Shown: piece after piece, positions 21,318 through 31,530 of the stretch
How the letters are laid out: every line of letters starts with the position of its first letter
Numbering within the stretch: the first letter of the stretch is position 1
Source: Brachycybe producta
Taxonomy: Eukaryota; Arthropoda; Diplopoda; Playtdesmida; Andrognathidae
Reading direction: 5' to 3'
Length of the DNA stretch: 64,000 bases
Assembly (NCBI GenBank): GCA_036925085.1
Contig: JAUPFP010000095.1
Span: 454,370 to 518,369, forward strand
Notes under the pieces: model-generated
What the model was told of the DNA's origin: nothing
The model's database searches: none
What the model saw: only the letters and a program-made list of their open reading frames with translations
Position numbers and translations under genes: made by a program

Positions 21318-22300
21318 CTTAGAAACTAGAAGAGTAATTTTATGGAAAATTTGGAAAATGGCTTACTTAAGTTTTTATTTATAATTTTTGGAACACCTTG
21401 TATTCAAAACAAAAACGTTTGAAATGAGTGCTTTTTCTCTCTCTCTCTCTCAAATTGTCAAGAATAGTTTAAAAATGTGTTAGAAACTAGAAGAGTGATT
21501 TCATGACAATATCTTACAAAGTAAACGTTTTATGCGTAACTTATAAAATGACCTACTTAAGTTTTTTTTTTGTAGATTTTGGAACACTGTGTATTTGAGA
21601 GAAAAAAAAAGGATTTAAAATGGACGATTTTCAAACTGTCAAGAAACGTTTATTTTAAACGATATTGTTATGTCAATTTTTTTACTATTTTTCTAATACA
21701 TTTTGAATTTCTTTTTGAAGTTATTAATTATTAGCGCGATAATCATAGCTATGTTAATTTTCTTGCTATGCTTTAAAGAAGAAGAAAAAAAAAAATTAAT
21801 TTTGTTAAAAACTAGAGGAGTAAAGGAATCCCATAACAGTAAGCCAACTTTTCCTGATAATATCTTTCAAAATAAACTCTTTATAGCAGTTTAAAAATGA
21901 CCTACTTTATATTTTTTTTTCTATATATTTTGGATAATGAGCTTTTTAAAACTGTCATGAATCGTTTATTTTGAAAGATATCGTTGTGATATTGATTTTT
22001 TATTTTACTCTTCTAGTTTCTTACAAATTTAAAATTTCTGCTCAAAGTTGTTTCCAACTCTGCGTTTCTGAAGCAACAACAACACTAAGAAGAAATTAAA
22101 AGTGTTAGACACTAGAATGGTCGCTAAATTATGTAACAGTATCTTCATGTTGATATAATCGTTCAAAATAAACGTTTTATAGACCAAAAATAAAATTAGT
22201 TGGGCCGTTTTCAAACTGACATAAAAAGTTTATTTTGAAGGATATCGACATGAAAAAATACCTTTTAAGTGTTGTTGCCCTTCTAGTTTCTAAAAAGTTA
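21318..22300. mobile_element. Cluster of four TTAGAAACTAGAAG hairpin MITEs
   Basis: Serial copies at about 21318-21480 (left half), 21480-21690, 21806-22023 and 22105-22294. All share TTAGAAACTAGAAG-like left ends, ATCTTTCAAAATAAAC, GTTTATTTTGAAAGATATCG and CTTCTAGTTTCTTAC-like right ends. They sit head to tail in the presumed first intron of the zinc-repeat gene. Confidence 0.7.
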
Positions 22301-22357
22301 CTCGTAAGTTTGCTTCAGAAACACCAACCAGAGTTCAGAGAAGCATTGCAATCAAAT

Positions 22358-22440
22358 TTGACTGCTTAGAGGCTAGAGTAATCCTATAAATCTTAATTCA
22401 GCTGTATTTTAATTCCATAAGAACTCTAGCCTCTAACCAC
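22358..22440. mobile_element. Small palindromic element, TTAGAGGCTAGAG ends
   Basis: Ends TTAGAGGCTAGAG and CTCTAGCCTCTAA are exact inverted repeats around a short AT-rich centre, about 83 bp in all. A related copy is at 42768-42840 and fragments are at 5815, 7148 and 62873. Confidence 0.6.
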
Positions 22441-22857
22441 CAAGAACGTTTGCAAAAAGCATAATTCTTTTTGCCCAGAAATTTATAAAAACCACCTTAA
22501 TGATGAATCAATCTTAATCCTTATGAGAGAAAGAAGGAGAAAAAAAAAAAACTCCATAAATTATAGGTTGGAATTCCCAAATATTTCCAGTTTTAACTTT
22601 TAAGCCTTGTCTTTGACCTGTAATTGTGTTAGGGGTTTTTTAAAAGAATAATTTATATCTGTTTTTGTTTTATGAAGGTTTCAAGTTTTATTTTTGTCAC
22701 TCAAAGTTTTTTTCTTTCTTTCTTGTTATTTATTTTTGCAGATTGAAACGCAAAAAAAAAAAAAGGAAAAGAAAAAATAGGCGTTTTGTTTCTGAAACTT
22801 CTTTAAATCCGATTCCTGATGATGATGATGATTTCGTAAATCACGATTAAAAAAACA

Positions 22858-25800
22858 ATGTCCGTCAGAGTGAAACGAGAACCCGGATCAGCTCGAACTC
22901 GTATCTGTTACGTGTGTGGTGAATCGGGAGCGATTTATCCACTTTACTGTCGTCCACGAGAGAGAGGAAGTTATTTTCCTTTCTTAGAACAACATGAAAT
23001 ACCGCAAGGAGCCGATCGACCATCAACTCCAGAAGGAATCGTCGCTTCATGCACAGTTTGTTTCTCGTTTTTAGAACAACAATGGGAATCGTACGAGCGA
23101 TCGCGAACACCACATTCCAAGAGACTTTATTGGTTAAAGAGAGTGGACAATGGTCACTATATCGGAGCGGAAATGAGATATCAAGGAGAATACGCGTCAC
23201 AAGTGATCGGTGTTTCACCCGAACCTGGAGGAACCGGAGGAGGATCGGGATCAGGTCATCACGGTCAGTGTTTAGCAACTTCTTCTCATTCCAGGACAAA
23301 GTCGCAGTCTTCTTCTTCTGGTCGTAACGCAAGAGGAACACCGATAAAATCGACAACAGCGGGAAGTTTAGTAACGGGTTCAGACGAAAGATTTCTTCCG
23401 AATACGACAGATTCGCGATCGGTTATGTATTACGCTACGGAAGAAGATTCTCGGATCGCTTCTGCTGCATTATTGGACTTGAGTAAAGAGGGAATCGTGA
23501 GTAATACACGGAGAAGTTCACGATCGAGCGAAACTCCGATCGATTCTCGTACGAACGAGTCTCCGGCGCCGCAGCCGCCATCAAATAGAACGTCTTCGAT
23601 CGGTAACGGTGCTTTAGATTTAAGTATGCCGGATAAAAACGCAACTACCGAAGTTTGTTATCTGTGCGGTGACGAATGTCCACGCGGAACTCTCGTTAGC
23701 GTCTATGCAAAACCGATAACTAACTGTCCGTTTTTTCCCAGTCTTACTTCGCATCCGAGACCGAGTCGTTCTCATCCAATGAGTCCATCTGGATGCGTAC
23801 AAGCTTGCGGACATTGTCATCAACATTTATTACAACAGTGGGATAATTTTCAGAAACAAAACGTTTCGCATGCAGATAGACATTATAGGTTACGAAAACG
23901 TTCTTTCGTTTCTTCTTCGCCTCTTCTTCATTCATCTTCGTCTCCGACGCCGTTGTCGATCAATCAACCACCGACGAGATTCGTTTGTTTTCTCTGTGCA
24001 GGTGAATTCGCCTTTAATTTAAGACATTTCTTATATTCAGGATCAAATCCCGAAGGTGAACCTGCTTGTCCGTTTCTGGAAAGAGTCAAAGTACCGTACG
24101 GAGCTCATCCGCTTTCGGCCACCGGTCAAGCGATCGTTTGTGCCGGTTGTTACGCATCGGTTCATAAACAACGACGCGAAACAACGGCCGATTATTCATC
24201 GTCGTCATCTCGTAAGAACAGCGAAGTTCGGGATCCGAATATAAAAGAATCGACATCGGTTTGTCATTCGTGTCGTTTGTTGTTTTCGCGTTTTCATATT
24301 GTTTATCTCGATTTTGTACCGACGAAAGAACTCGGACGACCTTTTTATCCGTTTGCGTTAACTGACGATGAGAAGGTTCATGGAGGAGGCGGCGGCGGCG
24401 TTCCCGTATGTCTTTCGTGTCATGCTGTGTTTAAAGCGCAGTTCGAAGCGTTCGAAATGGATCGTGTGCCACATTCGCATAGATCGTACGTTCTTCCTTC
24501 GCGTCCTTCTGAGCCAAATGTTGTCGATCCGCGGCCACCGTCACGTCCGAGACGAATAAGTCGAATCGAATCAGATACTGGAGGAACAATGACGACGACG
24601 ACAAATCTCGATGTGGCTTTACGTATTCAAGTACCTACTCCAGACCATGATGCGGGTATTCCTATCGGTGGTGTTGGAACTTCGTTACTGGCAACCGTTT
24701 CTAATAATTCGGATTCTCCAATGAGTAACATTTCTGTCGGTCAACATAATCGATCCGGTTTCGGACCTTTCGGAAACGCTCTCGATCTTAGCAGCGGATC
24801 CGGACGTGGGGGAATCGCGAGAACGGTTCCTACTCATCCTCCTCCTTCGTCTCCTCCTCCTCTCGGCCTACCATCGTTATCATCATCGTCATCTTCCAAT
24901 AACTTTGGAAACAGAACAAATTATTTGCCACCTTCATCTTCTTCTACGGCTACCGTTTGCTACATGTGTGGGTTACACATCAAGAACAATAAAACGCATT
25001 CGGTTCGTTCGTATCCGATGAAATCCACTTCGATTTCATCCTTAGACAATGGAGATCAAAATCCTTCTTCACTCATTCCGTTCTTCCCTTTCATAACTTA
25101 TCATCCGGCTCCTCTCGATTCGATTCCGCCTTCGGACGACGGAACGGTTATCGCTTGCACCTTTTGTTATCATTCTCTAATGGTACAGTGGTCCGCTTAC
25201 GAGATGTCTCGTAATGCGTACGATCGGAATCCTTGGACGAGAACTTACGACTGTCACGATTACGTCTGTTATGTTTGCGGGGTTACGACGTATCGTAAGA
25301 GGGTTAAAGCGATTCGTGTTTCCGATTTTCCGTTTCTCGTCGAACATCCTCGACCTCAGGGAAGTCTCGTATTGGACGGTGGCGATGCTGTTACGGTGTG
25401 CCTCATGTGTTATGATACTTTACACGATCAATGGAAAGATTTCGAACGAATGAAGGTTCCGGTTGAACTTCGAAAGTATAATTGGATTGCAGCTCCACCG
25501 CCACCGGAAGACGAAGAACCACCTCCGCCGCCGCCACCACCACCACCTGCTACTCAAGTTGGATCTAATAGAAAGAAATCGGTGGGTTGTTATGTCTTTA
25601 TCTTTTTTATTTGTCGTTCTTGTTTTACTTTTAGCACACTTGATGGAAAATGTGTTAAAGGTATTTTCTTTTGATAAAAATAAGAACCAAGCTTAACTAA
25701 CTTAACATCTTTTTCTATTTTTAGCCGTTTTTTATTATTATTATCATTTATTTATAATCCGGTTTTTATTTTCCTTGTAACAGAGACACTCATTTACAGG

Positions 25801-28800
25801 GGTTGTAAGTTGTAGAAACTTGTTTTCCTCTTGTTATTGTTTTTAATTTACTACGAATCTAATTTTCTTTTGGCCTTGAGGAACCGTTTAACTTGGTTTG
25901 TAAATTATATAACTTAACATAGTGTGTGTATACATATAGATATAAAAGGCACAGTAAGTAAGCACTTTTAGCTCATTATTATGGGTGGTGGTTGTTGTTG
26001 TGTTGCAAGAGATGACAGATTTTAATTCCGCTCACGGGACACCGTTAAGATGGTTTAGGAAAAAACAGCTGAGTTTTGAACTCTCTGATTATTATAGTCT
26101 TTTTTTCAGAAGAGCGAAATTAAGAGACTTGAATGTGTTTTGGAAACTAGGAGGCTAGCTCAATCGAGTAATTTCCTGTTTATATATTTTTTGTTGTTGA
26201 AAATAACTTACATCAAAAGCTTATTTTGAAAGGTTGTCAACATGAAAGTACACTCAAGTGATTGAGCTACCCTTCTAGTTTTTAAAACATTTAAGTCTTT
26301 CTCTTAATTTTTCTTCTGAAGGTAAAGAATAATCAAGAGTTCGAAGATTCCTTTACACTTTAAAACCACCTTAAGGTGGCTGAGTAGATATTTAAATTGT
26401 TTTCGTTCATCCGATGTCCCTTCTTCTTCTTCGTCTCGCCGTTTTGAGAAAGCGAACGTTTTTCAGAAGAAACAACTCGAAGTGTTTTAGAAACTAGAAT
26501 AGTTAAGGATAATGCTAAAAGGTTTTTCATGATGATATCGTTAAAAATAAACTTTTTATTTTCTTTTTTAGTTTTTTTTTTTATGAAATTTCATAAAAAT
26601 AACGGGTCATTTTCAAACTGAACTATAAAATGTTTTATTTTTTAAGTTATTGATATGAAAAAAACTTTAAACATAATTGTTTACCATTCTGGTTTTGAAA
26701 ACAATTTTAATTTTTTTTTTCTTCGTAATATTGTTTCTAAAAAAAAAGGTTTGCTCAACGTATTTGCATCGAAATTTTACAAAAAACGTCTATGGAGCAC
26801 ATACTGTAGCTTTAGCCACTGCAGTGGGTGCATCTTTGGGAACAAAAGCAAAATAAATACCTATTCAGCCACCTTAAGCCACCATATATCAATGATGCGA
26901 AGTCGAGGTTGTAATTGAAAGTCAAGTTTGATTTGATTTATAAAATTTGATTATTAAAACTAGAGGAGTAAAAGGACGAATTCCACAAAGAGAAAGAGGT
27001 GTTGATGACGTCAGTAAAACGATTTAAATCACGTCTATTTTAATGGAGAAAAGAAGTCGATTAATTTAATTTAAATCAATCCATCCTGCTTGATAGGCTT
27101 AAACTTTAAAAATAGTGAAATAAACTAAAGCAGCAGCTTAAATTAATCATAATAATTTTGCATATTATTTAACTTGTGTTAAATATGGTTTAGAAGGAAT
27201 CTACGGAGCCCTGTTGAGGACATTGAAATAAATAAATTAGACTCGGACTCTTTCAAAATCTCGACTTACTATGTCGAGATCTCGACTTACTATCTCGAGA
27301 TCTCGACTTATATTCTAGACTTACGCTTCAAATCACTGTATACATCTGCAGAAGTTAAGTACTGTTAGGTTAGGTTAGGTACTTAACTTCTGCAGATGTA
27401 TACTGTGATTTGAAGCGTAAGTCTAGAATATAAGTCGAGATCTCGACTTACTATCTCGAGATCTCGACATACTATCTCGAGATCTCGACTTACTGTCAAG
27501 TCGAGATCTCGAGATAGTAAGTTGAGATCTCGAGATAGTAAGTCGAGATCTCGACATAGTAAGTCGAGATTTTGAAAGAGTCCGAGTCTAATTTATTTAT
27601 TTCAATGTCCTCAACAGGGCACCGTAGGAATCAAAGGAATTTCTTTGTAATCAAAGTTTTCAAAAAAAAAAAATGTTTAGCTCGAGTTTGCAAAGAATTT
27701 TGTTTCGTTTGTAAATGAGGCTCATAGATGGCGACATCGTGTCTGTCACAGTTGACTTTAATTTGGACGAAATGGAAATCGCATGTCTGTGATTTGACAT
27801 TTATTATAAGTTACATGTATAACTAAGGCCAACACTTTAGTGTAAATAACAATTAAAAATTGTTTGCATAATTGTTTTTGTAAGTTATGAGTTTTATACA
27901 AAAGGAAAGATAAACTCCACAAAATGCAAAATATGTAAGAATGGTTTACAAACAGCTGATTTTTGAACTCTTGATTCTTCTTCTTAAGAAACTAGAAACT
28001 AGAAGGGTAGCTGAATCACTTGAGTATTTTCAAAGTAAACTTTTTTAAAGCGTCATCTGCTTAAGAGCCTAGATCCACGTTGTCCATCTTGTTGTTTTGA
28101 GCAGACGACAACGAGACAAATGAGTGTTCTTATATGGTGTTACTAAAACCGAAAGAAATCGCTTCACAATCGCTCAATTAAAATACAGAAAAGTGCAAAA
28201 TGCAATAAAAAGTATTGTTCTTTAATTGCTCGATTTATATAAATTTTGAAAAAGGTCCTTCTATTTTTAAATAAGGTTCAAAGTCGTTCGTTTTTTCAAC
28301 CCCATGTTAAGTCCCATAGGATCAAAAACCGTCCCACAAACATTTGAAAAACTCTCGTTAAAAACGATTTAGAACAATAACAAAATAATTAGCACATACA
28401 TTCATGTATTGGCTTCACGATGTTTCCTTTTTATAAATTTTGAAAAGGTCCTTCTATTTTTTAATAACGTTTAAAATCGTACGTTTTTAAACCCCATGTT
28501 AAGTCCCATAGGACTAAAACACCGTCCAACAAAAGTTAATGATGATTTAGAGCAATCAGAAAAATTAGCACGTACTTACACGTGTTTATTGCCTTCAGGA
28601 TTATTCTTTTTTCTAAATTTTAAAAGGGCTTTCTATTTTTAAATAATATTTAAAATCTTACGTTTTTTTAACTCCATGTTAAGTCCCATAGGAGCAAAAA
28701 ACCATCCCACAAACATTTGAAGAACTCCCATTAAAAACGACTTACAACAATCACACAAAAATTAGCACGTGCATTAATCTATTGGCTTCACCATGTTTCC

Positions 28801-29801
28801 TTTTTATAAGATTAGCACGCGAAATTATTTTTCTATTAATTATTATGCGACTTCGAACCGGGAGAAAAAACGTTAAAAAACCGTTTTTCAATCAACAACG
28901 ATCGCAGCGCCTACCATTCGGAGAAATTTTGAACTAAACGATGTATCTAGGCTCTTAAAGTTGGGTCACTTTTCAAACTCACACAAAAAGCTTATTTTAA
29001 AAGATATATCAACTATAAAAATAATTTTATGTGATTGATCTTGCCTTTCTAGTTTTTAAAACATATTCAAGTTTCTTTTGTTTTTTGCACCTGAAAGACA
29101 GAATAACCAGAGATCGAGAGTCGCGATTTACACATTAATTAGCCTTGAAGCGCAATTAAATAAATGTCTGAAGCATAAATCATCAGAAACAATAAAGAAA
29201 AATACAGAATTAAAATGATTTGATTCTAGAAACCGTTTTATAGACGAAGAAAAAAAGTGTATTGTGTTATTCAACTTTACATGCAGATTTCCAATGATTT
29301 TCTATTTTTTAGCATTTTATGTAAACTTTTGGGCCTCATTTATAAATTAATTGATGAAATGTTTGCAGAATTGCCGATTTTGCAATCAGTGGTGAGAAGT
29401 TTAGGAAATGGAGATATATATATATATATATCGCATCCAATTGGTGTAATTGTCTATTACTCGAAATGTATGTCCATTTCGCGAAATGACCATAAATTGG
29501 TCTGGACAATTTGCACCAAATGGATGGGGGACCCATATACATTACAATTTAGAAAATAAACGAGGCAAACAATTTGACGAAAAATAATAGCATATAAAAT
29601 ATTTTATTGTCTTATATTTCAATCTTGGAAAAATTATGTTTTTGTTTCAGTTGAACGGTGAAGGAGGAGGAAGCGGCGGCGGCGGTTGTGGGGTAGTTGC
29701 TCGGCAGCAACTCGTCACAATCGATGATGATGAGCAAAAGAACAATGAATCTAATCGTCAGGACAACCGGCATTTTGATTCATCCCCTCGACAACATTCC
29801 G
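22858..29801 (+). CDS. Large protein with six Cx2C...Cx2C repeats and CtBP-type DLS motifs (3' end not found)
   Basis: Coding exons 22858-25581 (908 codons) and 29651-29801 (50 codons plus one base) join in frame; the 3' exons were not located. The start is the first ATG after an in-frame stop. I do not recognise the family. Six diverged repeats each have Cx2C, a 40-60 residue linker with a PFFPF/FPFLE-type core, a second Cx2C, then QWxxYE. Cys pairs are at residues 17/20+65/68, 267/270+317/320, 377/380+428/431, 469/472+518/521, 701/704+767/770 and 804/807+848/851. Repeats 1, 2 and 4 end in PHSKR-like basic text. Three (A/L)LDLS motifs (205-209, 252-256, 641-645) resemble PxDLS ligands of the corepressor CtBP. 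Linkers are Ser/Gly/Pro-rich, with a polyproline run near 890. The second exon is Gly-rich then acidic (TIDDDEQKNN). Together this suggests a nuclear zinc-binding adaptor or corepressor partner; that is inference. Very low repeat and TE content inside the exon argues for constraint. Confidence 0.85.
26139..26288. mobile_element. TTAGAAACTAGAAG hairpin MITE at 26.2 kb
   Basis: Left GGAAACTAGGAGGCTAGCTC then AATCGAGTAA; right CACTCAAGTGATTGAGCTAC then CCTTCTAGTTTTTA. The centre is AT-rich and short. Typical short member of the family. Confidence 0.65.
26370..26885. mobile_element. Composite element with AAGGTGGCTGA ends
   Basis: Begins AAGGTGGCTGAGTAGATATT and ends AGCCACCTTAAGCCACC, i.e. inverted ends. 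It encloses a TTAGAAACTAGAAT hairpin MITE (26485-26705) and a block with AAAACGTCTATGGAGCA and TAGCCACTGCAGTGG. A second copy lies at 55222-55730 and a partial one at 32615-32660. Confidence 0.5.
27200..27628. mobile_element. Foldback element with CTCGAGAT repeat arms and TTAGG apex
   Basis: About 430-bp inverted structure. Outer arms share CTACGG, CCCTGTTGAGGACATTGAAA, TAAATTAGACTCGGACTCTT and TCAAAATCTCGACTTACTAT. Each arm then holds tandem copies of a unit like CTCGACTTACTATCTCGAGA. Inside is a second hairpin with TTACGCTTCAAATCAC and TATACATCTGCAGAAGTTAA arms. The apex at 27364-27380 is GTTAGGTTAGGTTAG. The right arm has one extra repeat block, giving unequal arms. No protein frame. It resembles foldback-type elements in having long inverted arms of internal tandem repeats. 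Confidence 0.8.
27985..29055. mobile_element. TTAGAAACTAGAAG hairpin MITE split by a TTAA element
   Basis: Left half AGAAACTAGAAGGGTAGCTG then AATCACTTGAG at 27985-28060. Right half GTCACTTTTCAAACTCACAC then AAAAAGCTTATTTT at 28960-29055, ending CTTTCTAGTTTTTAAAAC. The two halves are separated by the 890-bp TTAA-bounded element, giving a clear order of insertion. Confidence 0.75.
28065..28954. mobile_element. TTAA-bounded non-autonomous element, copy 1
   Basis: Inverted ends GAGCCTAGAT and ATCTAGGCTC are each flanked outside by TTAA (28061-28064 and 28955-28958), the target preference of piggyBac and Kolobok elements. The interior has three tandem units of about 185 bp starting near 28250, 28440 and 28622 (AGGTCCTTCTATTTTT, CCATGTTAAGTCCCATAGGA, TTGGCTTCACGATGTTTCC). 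Nearly the same element is at 55738-56636. No transposase frame. Confidence 0.8.
29395..29545. mobile_element. Short palindromic element with (TA)n
   Basis: ATCCAATTGGTGTAATTGTC and GACAATTTGCACCAAATGGA form imperfect inverted arms about 90 bp apart, with a second inner pair CGAAATG...CATTTCG. Preceded by (TA)n. Chance frames on both strands are a by-product of the palindrome. Confidence 0.45.
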
Positions 29802-30234
29802 GTAAGAACATCATCATCTACCATTATAATAATCTAAGAAGTAAAACTTCTTCTTTATTTATCTTATTATTATTTATGATTTTGCTATGGAGTTGAATAT
29901 GTTTTGACTTCTTTGAAAATTGTCTTATCGTTTTTTGTTTTGATTTTACTGTGGTGACATAAGTGGTGGTCAAATTACTATTCATTTCATTTTCTTAATC
30001 TTATTTTGTGGTTTTGTTTCCAGGGTTGTTGTGGTTTATTGATTGGGGAGGGGGTGGGAGGTAGGTGATTGGGTGGAGGGGGACTTAGGTACTAATGACG
30101 TTCGTTAAGCAGTTGGATGACGTCACAAGTGTGACGTTATCTCTTCTGTAAGTTATTTTTGTGATCGTAATCCCAAATGATTGTTGATATTTAAATTTTA
30201 TTATTTATGGCAATTAAGTTTGTTGCAGGCGGCT
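29802..30234. other. Downstream intron or intergenic, nothing recognised
   Basis: Follows the donor GGTAAGAAC of the second zinc-gene exon. G-rich stretch 30038-30090 (GGGAGGGGGTGGGAGG). No further exon with the needed phase was found. Confidence 0.4.
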
Positions 30235-30560
30235 GAAAAAGTAATTTTCTGCTCAGAAACGGAGCTGAGGACCCGCAGCTCACACGACTGCGGGTGCATG
30301 GCGCAGGAGGTTTGAAGGGCGCATTTTAGGGATGCAAATGGGGGCGCGATGTTTTAAGCATCGCAGAGGCGGTGCGGGTGGGTGGGGGGGGGGCGCAACC
30401 AAGTCATCGATGCGCCCGGGGTTTACGCCCCGGGGGCGTAAACTTTTTTCCCGTTCTCAACGTATTGCCACCGTGACCAGTTTTGACCACAGTCAGCCCA
30501 CTTTCGGCCACGGTTGGCTGAAAGTGGGCCCGGGTTGCCGACGCACTTCACTTCTAACCG
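30235..30560. other. GC-rich island of unknown origin
   Basis: About 325 bp with much higher G+C than its surroundings, bounded abruptly by AT-rich DNA. Contains the inverted pairs GGACCCGCAG/CTGCGGGT, CGCCCGGGG/CCCCGGGGGCG, GTTTACGCCCC/GGGGCGTAAAC and CCCACTTTC...GAAAGTGGG. An 87-codon open frame crosses it but shows no recognisable domain. Looks like a recent insertion or a structured GC-rich MITE. Confidence 0.5.
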
Positions 30561-30599
30561 ACCTAATCGACGCTTTTCAACCGCAAAAATTTTAATTTT

Positions 30600-30800
30600 T
30601 GTCTATAAAAAGTTTATTTTGAAAGATTTTATTTAGAAAGAAGTTATTTTGATGATATTTATTTATAATAAACCTTTTAAATTATTTTTTTTACTGAACT
30701 ACCACCGGGGTATTACAATATTTCAAATTGCAATGTATTATTACAATTATAAAGGGTTTTGAAAATACTTTTAGGAGTCAATTACTGTTCTAGTTTAGAA
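30600..30800. mobile_element. Degenerate TTAGAAACTAGAAG hairpin MITE
   Basis: AAAGTTTATTTTGAAAGATT and ACTGTTCTAGTTTAGAAC are recognisable right-half motifs. The left half is lost or scrambled. Confidence 0.4.
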
Positions 30801-31310
30801 CAAACTTTGAATTTTTTTTTCTTCTTAAAGTTGCTTTTTAAAAAGCTTTTACGTTAGTCGTCCACATCCTCATTAATGAAAAAAATCCAATTTGCAGAAG
30901 AAAAGAACAAGTGTTTGTTTACAGAGTTCCACTTGACGTAGATTAGCATAAAGTAAGTGTATATATATATTACAATTTATTACTTCAAATAGAAGAAAAC
31001 ATGATGATTGGGTCTTTCAAGCTGTGACTTGGGTTGTTGGCTTGGAATGACATTGATAGAGTACAGATTATTATTATTATTAGGTGTTTTTTATTCTGCT
31101 CTCAGTTCAGTGGCGTCTCCGTTGCCATGGAAACTCAGATGGTTTCTATGGAGCACCTGGTGCTTGAGACGTTGACACACAAACCGCAGTGTGTGTTCTT
31201 GAGATCTCTTGAGGTCTTTTGACCATATCAGGGGCTCGTAGTGTGCTGCATTCGGTCATTACGAAAGTCAAAGAACCGACTTTTGATTTCGACATATGAG
31301 AAATATAAGG
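30801..31310. other. Intergenic with one compact palindrome
   Basis: 31106-31175 holds GTCTCCGTTGCCATGGAAAC and TGGTTTCTATGGAGC-type inverted text ending TGAGAC. No gene recognised. Confidence 0.4.
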
Positions 31311-31530
31311 CTGACTTCAGACGGACCACTCTGTAGCGCTACTGCAGGGCTTTGATCACCACCGACAAAAAAGGCGGTGGTCAATTCTACCTGTGACAAG
31401 GCTTGACCACTCCGTGGCGCACGAAAAGCGGTGGCTTGTGTGAATACCTGTTATGTAATGAGTGGTCTGCTAAAGACGACCACTTTTTGTGGTTTCACAA
31501 AGTGGTCCGTGTTGAAACCAGCCTAATGTT
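31310..31530. repeat. GACCACTTTTTGTGG-type repeat block
   Basis: Multiple GACCACT/AGTGGTC motifs in both orientations (GACGGACCACTCTG ... AAAGTGGTCCGTG). Related to the blocks at 20930, 42390 and 46110. Probably a diverged palindromic MITE. Confidence 0.45.

Larger units (their letters stand above)
20240..22857 (+). other. Probable 5' UTR exon and first intron of the zinc-repeat gene
   Basis: The acceptor TATTTTTGCAG ends at 22741, and an in-frame stop TAA lies shortly before the ATG at 22858, so 22742-22857 should be 5' UTR. A donor-like GAGAGGTATTT near 20620 would give a leader exon of about 20240-20620. The intron between holds several hairpin MITEs, poly-C and poly-G tracts (20776-20790 and 21090-21105) and a CRE plus CCAAT pair (20821-20834). 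Leader structure is inferred only. Confidence 0.4.
25582..29650 (+). other. Intron of the zinc-repeat gene filled with mobile elements
   Basis: Runs from a GTGGGT donor to a TTTTGTTTCAG acceptor. The first bases after the donor stay open for 30 codons but read as intron-like hydrophobic text, so a shorter isoform ending there is possible. Contains hairpin MITEs (26139-26288, 26485-26705, 27985-29055), a telomere-cored foldback (27200-27628), a TTAA element (28065-28954) and an AT-rich palindrome (29437-29525). 25690-26130 holds nothing recognised. Confidence 0.6.

Noticed and set aside
22865..25453. Multiple antisense and alternate frames over the zinc-repeat exon
   Set aside because: They are shadows of the long plus-strand frame, which has Cys-repeat structure that the others lack.
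30332..30595. 87-codon frame through the GC-rich island
   Set aside because: GC-rich DNA is open by chance; there is no domain, no splice context and no codon bias like the neighbouring genes.
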